Source of the DNA: Marinicauda salina
GTDB taxonomy: Bacteria > Pseudomonadota > Alphaproteobacteria > Caulobacterales > Maricaulaceae
Direction: 5' to 3'
DNA: 64,000 bases
NCBI RefSeq assembly: GCF_003122085.1
Contig: NZ_QEXV01000001.1
Coordinates: forward strand, 496,001-560,000
Shown: positions 45,311 to 53,918 of the stretch, in pieces
How positions within the stretch are numbered: the first letter of the stretch is position 1
Layout: the number at the start of each line of letters is the position of its first letter
Position numbers and translations under genes: made by a program
Notes under the pieces: generated by a model
Seen by the model: the letters and a program-made list of their open reading frames with translations, nothing else
The model's database searches: none
What the model was told of the DNA's origin: nothing

Positions 45311-45509
45311 CCTTGCGATCCTCCGGGCGCGCGTCGGGCGCCTCGTCCTCCGCCGCAGCGGGCTTGTCGTCGTCCAGCGGCATGCGCGCGGCGCGATCGA
45401 ACTTCGCCTGGTTCTTCGGCCACAGGGCGTAGACCAGCACCGCGCCGAACAGCGCGATGAAGAGCAGAAGCCCCCAGGTCTGGGCGAAGCTGGCGAGCGC
45501 CTCGTACAT
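45303..45509 (-). CDS. ccoQ: cbb3 oxidase subunit CcoQ
   Basis: 68 residues. Single helix (Q-T-W-G-L-L-L-F-I-A-L-F-G-A-V-L-V-Y-A-L-W-P) followed by the K-x-F-D-x-A-A typical of CcoQ and an acidic tail. It stabilises the CcoP association. Only 2 bases separate it from ccoO. Confidence 0.92.
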   Translation of the reverse strand: MYEALASFAQTWGLLLFIALFGAVLVYALWPKNQAKFDRAARMPLDDDKPAAAEDEAPDARPEDRKDG

Positions 45510-45511
45510 GC

Positions 45512-46270
45512 CTATCTCAGGTTCTCGTCGGCCTCGGCCTCATAGGTGGAGAAGTCCACCATCGTGCCGAGGATCTGCAGGTAGGCGATCAGCGCGTCGA
45601 GCTCGGAGACCATCTCCGGATTGCCGTCGAATTCGCGGATCGGCGCGCCGGGATAGCGCTCGAGAAACGCGTCGTAGTTCGACGAGAACGGATCGAGCTG
45701 GGTGTGCAGGTCGCTTTCGGCGTTCTCGATCATCTCGTCGGTATAGGGCACGCCCAGCCGCTGCAGCGCCGTCATGCGCGCCTCGACCGTCTCGATCTCC
45801 AGCGGCGTCTCCTCGAGGAAGGCGTAGGGCGGCATGATGGATTCGGGCACCACCGAGCGCGGATCGCGCATGTGGTCGCGGTGCCATTCGTCGGAATACT
45901 TGCCGCCCACCCGGGCGAGGTCCGGGCCGGTGCGTTTCGAGCCCCACTGGAAGGGATGGTCGTACATGCTCTCGGCGGCGAGCGAGTAGTGGCCGTAGCG
46001 CTCGACCTCGTCGCGCAGCGGGCGGACCATCTGCGAGTGGCAGGTATAGCAGCCCTCGCGGATATAGATGTCCCGGCCCATCACGGCGAGCGGCGAGTAG
46101 GGCCGCACGCCCTCGACCTCCTCGATGGTGGTGTCGAGATAGAAGAGCGGCGCGATCTCCACCAGGCCGCCGACCGACACCACGCCGAGAATGCCGACGG
46201 TGAGCAGCATCGAGTTCTTCTCGAGAACCTTCTTGTGCCAGGCCCAGATCGGATTGGGTTTCTTAGCCAT
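45512..46270 (-). CDS. ccoO: cbb3 oxidase monoheme subunit CcoO
   Basis: 252 residues. N-terminal helix, heme site [13 protein letters not shown], then the [14 protein letters not shown] ligand region. Passes electrons from CcoP to CcoN. It begins 12 bases after ccoN. Confidence 0.96.
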   Translation of the reverse strand: MAKKPNPIWAWHKKVLEKNSMLLTVGILGVVSVGGLVEIAPLFYLDTTIEEVEGVRPYSPLAVMGRDIYIREGCYTCHSQMVRPLRDEVERYGHYSLAAESMYDHPFQWGSKRTGPDLARVGGKYSDEWHRDHMRDPRSVVPESIMPPYAFLEETPLEIETVEARMTALQRLGVPYTDEMIENAESDLHTQLDPFSSNYDAFLERYPGAPIREFDGNPEMVSELDALIAYLQILGTMVDFSTYEAEADENLR

Positions 46271-46282
46271 TCGCGTCCCCCG

Positions 46283-47941
46283 TCACTCGGCCGGCTGGAT
46301 GGATTGGGGCTGGGTCTGGGCGACGTCCTCGGTCTCGCGCACGTCTCCCTTGATCGTCTTGTAGACGTTCCAGGCCATGATCAGCGCGCCGGCGAGGTAC
46401 ATGATCCCGCCGACCGCGCGGATGACGTAGGAGGGATGCATCGCCTCGACCGTCTCCACGAAGGAGTATTCGAGGAAGCCCAGCGAGTTGTAGGCGCGCC
46501 ACATCAGGCCCTGCATGATGCCCGACACCCACATCGAGGTGATGTAGAGCAGGATGCCCAGCGTCGCGATCCAGAAGTGCCACTCGATCAGCGCGCGCGA
46601 GTACATGCCCCTGCGCTTCCACAGCCAGGGCACGAGGCAGTAGAGCGCGCCGAAGGAGATGAAGCCGACCCAGCCGAGCGCGCCGGAATGGACGTGTCCG
46701 ATGGTCCAGTCGGTGTAGTGCGACAGCGAGTTGACCGCGCGCACGCTCATCACCGGACCCTCGAAGGTCGACATGCCGTAGAAGGCGACCGAGACCACGA
46801 GCATGCGCACGACCGGGTCGGTCCTGAGCTTGTCCCAGGCGCCCGACAGCGTCATCAGGCCGTTGATCATGCCGCCCCAGCTCGGCATCCACAGCATCAC
46901 CGAGAAGGTCATGCCCAGCGTCTGCGCCCATTCGGGCAGGGCGGTGTAGTGCAGGTGGTGCGGGCCGGCCCAGATATAGATGAAGATCAGCGCCCAGAAG
47001 TGGATGATCGACAGCCGGTAGGAATAGACCGGCCGCTCCACCCGCTTCGGTATGAAGTAGTACATGATCGCCAGGAAACCGGCGGTGAGGAAAAAGCCCA
47101 CCGCGTTGTGGCCGTACCACCATTGCGTCAGCGCGTCCTGGACCCCGGCGAAGGCGGAGAAGCTGCGCGATCCGATCAGGCTCGCGGGCATCGCCAGGTT
47201 GTTGACGACGTGGAGCATGGCGATGGTGACGATGAAGGCCAGGTAGAACCAGTTCGCCACGTAGATGTGGGGTTCCTTCCGCTTGGCCAGCGTCGCCAGG
47301 TAGATCAGCAGATAGGCCACCCAGACGATGGTCAGCCAAAGGTCGGCGTACCATTCCGGCTCGGCGTACTCGCGCGACTGGGTGATGCCCATCAGGTAGC
47401 CGGTCGCGGCGATCACGATGAAGAGCTGGTAGCCCCAGAACACGAACCACGGCCAGATCCCGCCGGCGAGCCGCGTCCGCGAGGTGCGCTGGACGACGTA
47501 GAAGCTGGTCGCGATGAGCACGTTGCCGCCGAAGGCGAAGATCACCGCGCTGGTGTGGACCGGCCGCAGCCGGCCGAAATTCAGTTGCGGGAACGCGTCC
47601 CAGGACAGCGTCGCCGGCCAGGCCAGCTGGGCGGCGATGATCACGCCGACGAGCAGGCCCGCGACCGCCCAGAACATCGAGGCGACCACGCCGTACTTGA
47701 CGATGTTCTCGTTGTACTGGGTGGGTTCGGTCTCGACCCCGCCTTCGGTGTAGACGCCCAGCAGGGCGAACAGGCCGAGCAGGAAGCCCGCCCCGATGAT
47801 CCAGGCCTGCGCGCGCATGGAGGCGTCGGCGCCGTTGGCTGCGGCGATGAGCGACCACAACGCGCCGATCAGGCAGATTGCCGTGACCGCCAGCGCGCTC
47901 GCATCAAAGCCGGATTTCCTGGGTGCGACCGCTTCGGCCAT
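46283..47941 (-). CDS. ccoN: cbb3-type cytochrome c oxidase catalytic subunit CcoN
   Basis: 552 residues, at least 12 membrane helices plus an N-terminal extension with two more. It holds the low-spin heme and the heme-CuB centre that reduces O2 with high affinity. Family blocks include [17 protein letters not shown] and [17 protein letters not shown] 47941 is preceded by GGGAGGGG. It heads the whole ccoNOQPGHIS operon. No canonical FNR/FixK box (TTGAT-N4-ATCAA) is visible upstream. Confidence 0.96.
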   Translation of the reverse strand: MAEAVAPRKSGFDASALAVTAICLIGALWSLIAAANGADASMRAQAWIIGAGFLLGLFALLGVYTEGGVETEPTQYNENIVKYGVVASMFWAVAGLLVGVIIAAQLAWPATLSWDAFPQLNFGRLRPVHTSAVIFAFGGNVLIATSFYVVQRTSRTRLAGGIWPWFVFWGYQLFIVIAATGYLMGITQSREYAEPEWYADLWLTIVWVAYLLIYLATLAKRKEPHIYVANWFYLAFIVTIAMLHVVNNLAMPASLIGSRSFSAFAGVQDALTQWWYGHNAVGFFLTAGFLAIMYYFIPKRVERPVYSYRLSIIHFWALIFIYIWAGPHHLHYTALPEWAQTLGMTFSVMLWMPSWGGMINGLMTLSGAWDKLRTDPVVRMLVVSVAFYGMSTFEGPVMSVRAVNSLSHYTDWTIGHVHSGALGWVGFISFGALYCLVPWLWKRRGMYSRALIEWHFWIATLGILLYITSMWVSGIMQGLMWRAYNSLGFLEYSFVETVEAMHPSYVIRAVGGIMYLAGALIMAWNVYKTIKGDVRETEDVAQTQPQSIQPAE

Positions 47942-48040
47942 GCGCCCCTCCCGTTTCGCCCTCGATTCAGCCCCTTCTGAGCAAAACCTGTCCGGACTGT
48001 AACTATGGCAATATGCCTCAGTCGGGCGATTCGCACTAAC

Positions 48041-48081
48041 CCGGTGCGGAACAAGGCGATCCGCGCCCTGTTCCGCACCGG
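48041..48081. promoter_or_regulatory. 13-bp perfect inverted repeat upstream of ccoN
   Basis: CCGGTGCGGAACA (48041-48053) and TGTTCCGCACCGG (48069-48081) are perfect complements with a 15-base spacer, about 100 bases upstream of the ccoN start and downstream of the next gene's stop. No T-run follows on the minus strand, so it could be an operator, an attenuator-like stem or simply a transcript end. Confidence 0.5.
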
Positions 48082-48157
48082 CGAGGCCGCGCGCAGACGC
48101 ATTGCTTTCCTTCGATTCGATTCCCTTTCCGCTGGCCGCGGCGAGCCTGGCGTGAGC

Positions 48158-49141
48158 TCAGCGTTCCGGCCGCCGCTCGTAGCGCGAGAGGAAGTCGACG
48201 ATCATCGGCGTGGCCGCGATCTCCGGCTCGGGCGCGCCCAGCCGCTCGGGGAAGGCGAAGCCGCTGCCGGGCCAGACATGCCCGCTGCCCGAGAGGCGAT
48301 GGAGCACGACGCGGCCGCCGCCGCGGCAGTCGTCGTAGACGATCCGCTCCGCCCGCGCCGACGCGCGTTCGACGACGGGTCGCGCGGCGCAGCCGTTGGT
48401 CGCCGCCCAGCGCGACAGCGCCTCGTCGACGCCGTGCGTCCAGTAGGGCGGCGCCGCGCCGGCCTCATAGCGATAGGGATTGATCGGATCGTCGACGCTG
48501 TGGAAGGCGATGATCGACACCGCCGGGTCGGCGCGACGGCAGGCGCGCGCCCCGCCCGGGTGGCGGAGCCCGCCCACCGCGCCGATGGCGGCGAAGCGCT
48601 CCGGCGTCCGGCAGGCGAGTTCGGAGGCCATCCGGCCGCCGCCGGAGAAGCCGACGGCGTAGACGCGGGTCTCGTCGACGCACGCCCGCCCGGCGGCGTC
48701 GTCGATCGCCGCGGCGATGAAGGCGACGTCGTCAGGCCCGTCCGGCGAAGCCGGGACGTTCCAGGTGTGGCCTCCGGACGGGAACGGCGTCACGGCCTCG
48801 GGCAGCAGGACGGCGAACCCGTTCCGCTCCGCGGCGTCTTCGAGGCCGCTGATGGCGAACTCGATCTCCGGCGAGACGCCCGAGGCCTGCAGGTCGACCA
48901 CGAGCGGGATCGGGGCGTCGCCGGCATGATCGTGGGGCACGTAGAGCCGGTAGGCGCGTTCGCGCCCGCCGGTCTCGAGGCGGTGCGCCGACAGGCCGGT
49001 CTGCAGCTCCGCCCCGCTCGCGCATGCCGTGCGCACGGGTCGCTCGGAGTCGGCCGAGGGGATCTGCGTGGCGATGGCGATCGCCGCGACGCCCGCCGCG
49101 ACGAGGGCCGCGGCGGTCGGGGCGAGGATGGTCTTCAGCAT
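48158..49141 (-). CDS. Secreted alpha/beta-hydrolase, PHB depolymerase/LpqC-feruloyl esterase type
   Basis: 327 residues. N-terminal hydrophobic signal (A-A-A-L-V-A-A-G-V-A-A-I-A-I-A). The catalytic triad is readable: Ser in V-G-F-S-G-G-G-R-M-A, Asp in H-S-V-D-D-P, His in G-S-G-H-V-W-P-G. The group cleaves short-chain polyesters or feruloyl esters outside the cytoplasm. Located just upstream of the cco operon but separated by the 48041-48081 hairpin; no functional tie is evident. Confidence 0.82.
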   Translation of the reverse strand: MLKTILAPTAAALVAAGVAAIAIATQIPSADSERPVRTACASGAELQTGLSAHRLETGGRERAYRLYVPHDHAGDAPIPLVVDLQASGVSPEIEFAISGLEDAAERNGFAVLLPEAVTPFPSGGHTWNVPASPDGPDDVAFIAAAIDDAAGRACVDETRVYAVGFSGGGRMASELACRTPERFAAIGAVGGLRHPGGARACRRADPAVSIIAFHSVDDPINPYRYEAGAAPPYWTHGVDEALSRWAATNGCAARPVVERASARAERIVYDDCRGGGRVVLHRLSGSGHVWPGSGFAFPERLGAPEPEIAATPMIVDFLSRYERRPER

Positions 49142-49171
49142 TTCGGTCTCCGGTCAGTCGTCGTCGATGGT

Positions 49172-49924
49172 TCAGCGCGCGCGCCGGCCCGGGAGGAAGG
49201 CGGGCACCGACTTGCGATAGCGCCGATAGACGTCGCCCAGCTCGGCGATGAGATCGGCCTCCTCGAACGGCGTGGCGGCCAGCACGTAGGCCATGCTCGC
49301 CAGCGCAAAGACGAGCTGACCGGTCGTCATGTGCGGCGTGATCCAGGGAACGGTCATCCATCCCAGGCTGATCGGGTGGCGCACCAGCGCGTAGAGGAAG
49401 CGCGCGGCGAAGGCCGGCTCGGCCGGCGCGCGGTCGGTGATGCGGTTCCAGACCTGGGCCAGGCCGAAGAAGCCGAAATGCCCGAAATGGAAGGTGGCCG
49501 AGAACATCATCGCCCACACCGAGAGGTAGACGGCGTAGATCGCGGCCTGGGCGGAGACGGCGTCGACCCGCCAGATCGTCTCGGGGATGGGCCGCCAGAA
49601 CAGCACCAGGAGCGCGGTCATCACGGCGGTCATGTAGAGATAGGTCGCTCGCTCGATCTCGGCCGGGACGAAGCGCGTCCACCAGCGCTTGAACCAGCGC
49701 CGGGCGGTGATCGAGTGATGCAGGCCGAAGATCAGCACCAGCGCGGCGTCGAGCGCGATCGTCGCGCCGAGGCCGGCGTCGGGGCCGAGCAGATCGATCG
49801 TCGGGCCGGCGGCGACGGTCTTCGGCACGCCGAAATCGGCGAGGAAGCCGACGATGTAGGCGATGTTGGCCATCGCCAGCAGGTAGGCGATCCCGCCATA
49901 GGCGAGCAGGGCGGTCTTTTTCAC
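49172..49924 (-). CDS. mddA: Methanethiol S-methyltransferase-like membrane protein (MddA/NnrU family)
   Basis: 250 residues, six hydrophobic segments. The C-terminal half has the MddA-like Y-A-L-V-R-H-P-I-S-L-G-W...T-P-H-M-T-T-G-Q-L-V-F-A and A-T-P-F-E-E-A-D-L-I-A-E-L-G-D-V-Y-R-R-Y-R, the SAM-binding region shared with isoprenylcysteine methyltransferases. MddA makes dimethylsulfide from methanethiol, a fitting activity for a marine bacterium that also carries a sulfide module here. A broader NnrU/ICMT-like role cannot be excluded. Confidence 0.78.
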   Translation of the reverse strand: MKKTALLAYGGIAYLLAMANIAYIVGFLADFGVPKTVAAGPTIDLLGPDAGLGATIALDAALVLIFGLHHSITARRWFKRWWTRFVPAEIERATYLYMTAVMTALLVLFWRPIPETIWRVDAVSAQAAIYAVYLSVWAMMFSATFHFGHFGFFGLAQVWNRITDRAPAEPAFAARFLYALVRHPISLGWMTVPWITPHMTTGQLVFALASMAYVLAATPFEEADLIAELGDVYRRYRKSVPAFLPGRRAR

Positions 49925-50016
49925 GGGGAGGCTCCATCTTCACGTGGATTGGAGCCGCGCTTCTGGGCGCGCACCGTGTGAGCCAGCGTGGTTCCGGGCG
50001 TGGAAATCGCAGGCGT

Positions 50017-51288
50017 TCAGCCGGCGAAACGCATCACCGCGCCGAGCGCGGCCGCCCCGGCGACGAGCGCGGCGGCCGAGGCGACCGCATAGGGCACGGC
50101 GAAGCGCGCGCGGCCGAAGATCAGCGCCAGGCCCGCCTTGGAGACGGTGTCGACGCCCACGGCGAGCAGCACCGCCGCCGCGCCCAGTTCGGCCGACGTG
50201 CCGTCGCGCACCATCGAGGCGACCGCGAGCGTGACGGCGTCGACGTCGACGAGCCCCGCTGTGGCCGCCAGCGCCAGCAGTCCCGCCCCGCCGAAGAAGT
50301 GCTGGGCGAGCCGCGCCAGCGCGATGATCGCGGCGAGCACGGCGCCGACCTGGAGGACGAAGCGCAGGTCGAGCGGGTTGCCGAGCTTCTGGAAGGTGGA
50401 GTCCGGCGTCTCGGGCTTGGCGCGCCAGGCGAACGCCACCGACAGGCCCGCCGACAGGAGAGCGGCGGCGAGCAGGGGCGGGCCGGCCATGACCAGCGCC
50501 GGCTGGCCGAAGATCGCGAGAAAGATGAAGACGCGGCCGATCATCACCGCGTTGCCGGCCGCGGCGACCGCCGTCGCCAGCCGGGTCGGCGCCTCGCGGG
50601 CTCGCGTGCGCCGGGCGAGGTCGAGCGTCATCGCCGTCGAGGACACCGCCGCGGCGGCGAGCCCGCCGATGAACAGGCCGCGGCGCGGGCCGAACAGGCG
50701 CAGCGCGACATAGCCGGCGAAGGAGGCGCCGGCGAGCAGGATGGTCAGCAGCCAGAGCTGGCGCGGATTGAACGCGCCCCACGGATCGAGCGCACGGTCG
50801 GGCAGAAGCGGCAGCGCGATCAGCGTCGCGGCGAGGATCAGCAGCGCCGAGCGGAGCTCCTCCCAGCTCAGTTTGCGCACCCAGGAATGCGTGGCGCGCT
50901 TGAAGGCCAGCACGAGCGCCAGCAGCACGCCCGCTCCGGTCGCGATCTGGATGTCGCCGACCATCGCCAGCGTGCCGAGGAGATAGACCAGCAGTCCGGC
51001 CACTAGGCCGGTGATCGAGTAGTCGTTCTCCTGGTCGATCTCGCGCGCCTTGTAGTATGTCCAGGCGCCGGCGAAGCCCAGCGTCAGCGCGGCGTAGGCG
51101 AACTCGCCCACCTCCTGGGCGAGCAGGCCCGCCGCGCCGCCCATCAGCCCGATGAGCGTGTAGGTCCTCAGCCCCGCGACGCGGGTCGACTCGGCCTGTT
51201 CGCGCTGCTTCCAGCCGCGCTCGACGCCGATCAGGAAGCCGATCGCGACGGCCGCGGCCAGTCTTTCCGCAATCTCGAGAAAATCCAT
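50017..51288 (-). CDS. MgtC/SapB-DUF4010 family membrane protein
   Basis: 423 residues. The first 140 residues are the MgtC-like part (A-V-A-I-G-F-L-I-G-V-E-R-G-W, R-V-A-G-L-R-T-Y-T-L-I-G-L); the remainder is DUF4010, in total about 12 hydrophobic segments. Despite the name, this long form is not the Mg2+-import MgtC of pathogens and its substrate is unknown. It is divergent from the phosphorylase gene at 51472; the 183-base spacer must hold both promoters. Confidence 0.78.
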   Translation of the reverse strand: MDFLEIAERLAAAVAIGFLIGVERGWKQREQAESTRVAGLRTYTLIGLMGGAAGLLAQEVGEFAYAALTLGFAGAWTYYKAREIDQENDYSITGLVAGLLVYLLGTLAMVGDIQIATGAGVLLALVLAFKRATHSWVRKLSWEELRSALLILAATLIALPLLPDRALDPWGAFNPRQLWLLTILLAGASFAGYVALRLFGPRRGLFIGGLAAAAVSSTAMTLDLARRTRAREAPTRLATAVAAAGNAVMIGRVFIFLAIFGQPALVMAGPPLLAAALLSAGLSVAFAWRAKPETPDSTFQKLGNPLDLRFVLQVGAVLAAIIALARLAQHFFGGAGLLALAATAGLVDVDAVTLAVASMVRDGTSAELGAAAVLLAVGVDTVSKAGLALIFGRARFAVPYAVASAAALVAGAAALGAVMRFAG

Positions 51289-51471
51289 TTCGGCGTCCGC
51301 ATGCGGATGAAGGTCCGAGCATCGGCCGCCGCGGCGCGCGGCGCAATGTCTTCCGTAGGATCGCCGGCGGGACGATCGGCCGCGGGTCGGCGCGGGCGCA
51401 TCGAGCCTTGGCGAACGCGCCGGCTTCGATACTGTCGGGTCAGGCAGGCCCGAGAAGGAGATCCGAGGCGC

Positions 51472-53028
51472 ATGAAGCTGTCCGCACCGCGTCCCGAACT
51501 CGCGCCCGGCGAGGACGGCGGCCCGAAGCCGACGCTGCGGCTCAGGCGGGTCGCGATCGACACCTATCCCGAGAACACCGCGCTGCTCGCGCGCGACTGC
51601 ACCGAGTATCGCGCCGCCGAGTTCCAGGCGCTGAGGAAGATCGAGGTCTCCGGCGGCGGCAACCATCTCCTCGCAGAGCTGATCATCGCCGACGACTCGT
51701 CGCTCGTGGGGCCCGACGAGCTGGGTCTCGGCGAGCAGGCCTTCCGCCGGCTCGGGCTCGAGGAGGGCGCCGAGGTCACGATCGCGCACGCCAAGCCGCC
51801 CGAAAGCCTCGATGCGGTGCGCCGCAAGATCGCCGGCCACACCCTGTCGGCGGGCGAGCTCAAGGCGATCATTTCCGACATCGCCGCCTATCGTTATTCG
51901 CCGATGGAGTTGGCGGCCTATCTCGTCGCGACGGCGCGCTTCATGACGACCCAGGAGATGGTCGACGTCACGCGCGCCATGGTCAGCGTCGGCAACCAGC
52001 TGAGCTGGGATTCGGAGCTGGTCGTCGACAAGCACTGCGTCGGCGGCGTGCCGGGCAACCGCACCTCGATGATCATCGTGCCGATCGTCGCCGCGCACGG
52101 CCTGCACATTCCCAAGACGTCCTCGCGGGCGATCACCTCGCCGTCGGGCACGGCCGATACGATGGAGGTGCTGGCGGACGTCGATCTCTCGATCGGCGAG
52201 ATCCGCGAGATCATCGAGCACGAGAAGGGCTGTCTCGTCTGGGGCGGCCACGTGAACCTGTCGCCCGCCGACGACGTGCTGATCTCGGTCGAGCGCCCGC
52301 TCGGCGTCGATCCGCCCGAGCAGATGGTCGCCTCGATCCTGTCGAAGAAGATCGTGGCCGGCTCGACCCATCTCGTCGTCGACATTCCCGTCGGTCCGAC
52401 GGCGAAGGTCCGCACGCGCCGCGAGGCGGTGCGGCTGAGAAAAATGCTCGAATATGTCGGCGAACAGTCCGGGCTCGAGATCGACGTGGTGATCACCGAC
52501 GGGGCGCAGCCGGTCGGGCGCGGCGTCGGCCCAGTGCTCGAGGCGCGCGACGTGATGGCGGTGCTGCGAAACGAGCCCGACGCGCCGGCCGACCTGCGCG
52601 AGCGCGCGCTGCTTCTGGCCGGTCGCGTGCTCGATCTCGATCCCGACCTGCGCGGCGGCGCCGGACACGCCCGCGCCCGCGAGCTGCTCACTTCCGGCGA
52701 GGCGCTCGCCGCGATGGAGCGGATCATCGACCGGCAGGGCCGCAATGAGACGACCCATGCACTCGGCGAACTCGTGCACGAGCTGCCCGCTTCCGCGAAC
52801 GGCGTCGTCGCGGCGATCGACTGCTGGCGGATCGCGCGCATCGCCCGGCTCGCCGGCGCGCCGATGGACAAGGGCGCCGGGCTCGACCTGCTCAAGAAGG
52901 TCGGCGACCCGGTGAAGGCCGGCGAGCCGCTCTACCGCATCCATTCCTGCGTGCGGTCGAGCTTCGGCTTCGCCTGCGACATGGCCGACGAGGAGTCCGG
53001 CTACGCCATCTCGCCGGGCTCGGCATGA
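51472..53028 (+). CDS. Type 2 thymidine/AMP phosphorylase-like protein
   Basis: 518 residues. Residues 1-95 form the extra N-terminal domain of archaeal AMP phosphorylase; the rest is the nucleoside-phosphorylase fold. K-H-C-V-G-G-V-P-G-N-R-T-S (phosphate loop) and T-S-S-R-A-I-T-S-P-S-G-T-A-D-T-M-E match the archaeal enzyme, whereas classical DeoA has a Lys in the L-D-K-L-E position. This points to phosphorolysis of a 5'-nucleotide (giving ribose 1,5-bisphosphate) rather than thymidine; specificity is inferred. ATG 51472; its stop overlaps the next gene (ATGATG). Confidence 0.85.
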   Translation: MKLSAPRPELAPGEDGGPKPTLRLRRVAIDTYPENTALLARDCTEYRAAEFQALRKIEVSGGGNHLLAELIIADDSSLVGPDELGLGEQAFRRLGLEEGAEVTIAHAKPPESLDAVRRKIAGHTLSAGELKAIISDIAAYRYSPMELAAYLVATARFMTTQEMVDVTRAMVSVGNQLSWDSELVVDKHCVGGVPGNRTSMIIVPIVAAHGLHIPKTSSRAITSPSGTADTMEVLADVDLSIGEIREIIEHEKGCLVWGGHVNLSPADDVLISVERPLGVDPPEQMVASILSKKIVAGSTHLVVDIPVGPTAKVRTRREAVRLRKMLEYVGEQSGLEIDVVITDGAQPVGRGVGPVLEARDVMAVLRNEPDAPADLRERALLLAGRVLDLDPDLRGGAGHARARELLTSGEALAAMERIIDRQGRNETTHALGELVHELPASANGVVAAIDCWRIARIARLAGAPMDKGAGLDLLKKVGDPVKAGEPLYRIHSCVRSSFGFACDMADEESGYAISPGSA

Positions 53029-53918
53029 TGGCGACCGTCCTCGCCATGCCCGGCCAGGCCGCGCCCGCCCGCCGGCTCGCCGACGCGCTGGGCGCGCCGT
53101 GCGCCGAGATCGAGGTCCACCGCTTTCCCGACGGCGAGAGCCGGGTGCGCGTTCCAGCGATCGGGGAGACGGCGCTCGTCTACTGCTCGCTCGACGACCC
53201 GAACGCCAAGCTCGTCGAGTTGATGCTGGCGGCCTCGGCGCTCGCCGATCGCGGCGCCAAGAGGCGCGTCCTGGTCGCGCCCTATCTCTGCTACATGCGG
53301 CAGGACACGGCCTTCGCGCCCGGCGAGGCGGTGAGCCAGCGCGTGATCGGCGACTTCCTCGCTGCGCGTTTCGAGCGGATCGTCACGGTCGATCCGCACC
53401 TCCACCGCACGCCGGATATCGGCCAGGTCTTCCCCGGCGCCGAGGCCGACGCGCTGACCGCGACGGGCGTGCTCGCCGACATGATCGCCGCCGATCCCGG
53501 GACGGGAAACCTGCTTCTCGTCGGTCCGGACGCCGAATCCGAGGCTTGGGTCTCGCGCGTCGCCGGGGTGCTGGACGCGCCCTTTCTCGTCGGCCGCAAG
53601 GTCCGCCGCGGCGATCGCGACGTGGCGATCGAGATCGCGGGGATCGAGCGCGCGGAGGGCCGCCAGGTCGTGATCGTCGACGATCTGGTCTCCAGCGGCG
53701 CGACGCTGGCCGAATGCGCGCGGCTGGCGCTTGAAGCCGGCGCGGCGACCGTCGAGGCCGCCGCAACGCACTGCCTGTCCTCGCGCGCCGATCATGACGC
53801 CCTCGTCGCGGCCGGGCTCGCGCGCCTGCGCTCGACGGATGCCATCGCGCATTTCACCAACGCCGCAGGGATAGCGCCGGTGGTGGCCGCCGCGCTTCAG
53901 GAGGAGATTCGCCGATGA
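53025..53918 (+). CDS. Ribose-phosphate pyrophosphokinase-like protein
   Basis: 297 residues. Keeps Y-M-R-Q-D (ATP), T-V-D-P-H-L-H-R and the PRPP loop I-V-D-D-L-V-S-S-G-A-T, but the flexible and R5P-loop regions (L-V-G-P-D-A-E-S-E-A-W) differ from PrsA, and it is not the essential housekeeping enzyme by context. ATG 53025 overlaps the phosphorylase stop, and its own stop overlaps the nuclease start. It could use ribose 1,5-bisphosphate or R5P made by its neighbour. Confidence 0.83.
   Translation: MMATVLAMPGQAAPARRLADALGAPCAEIEVHRFPDGESRVRVPAIGETALVYCSLDDPNAKLVELMLAASALADRGAKRRVLVAPYLCYMRQDTAFAPGEAVSQRVIGDFLAARFERIVTVDPHLHRTPDIGQVFPGAEADALTATGVLADMIAADPGTGNLLLVGPDAESEAWVSRVAGVLDAPFLVGRKVRRGDRDVAIEIAGIERAEGRQVVIVDDLVSSGATLAECARLALEAGAATVEAAATHCLSSRADHDALVAAGLARLRSTDAIAHFTNAAGIAPVVAAALQEEIRR

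Noticed and set aside
47942-48157. FNR/FixK box before ccoN
   Set aside because: No match to TTGAT-N4-ATCAA or a close variant on either strand.
50017-51288. Mg2+ transporter MgtC
   Set aside because: DUF4010 fusion of about 420 residues, not the short virulence-type MgtC.
51472-53028. Ordinary thymidine phosphorylase DeoA
   Set aside because: Extra N-terminal domain and a Thr where DeoA has its conserved Lys; closer to AMP phosphorylase.
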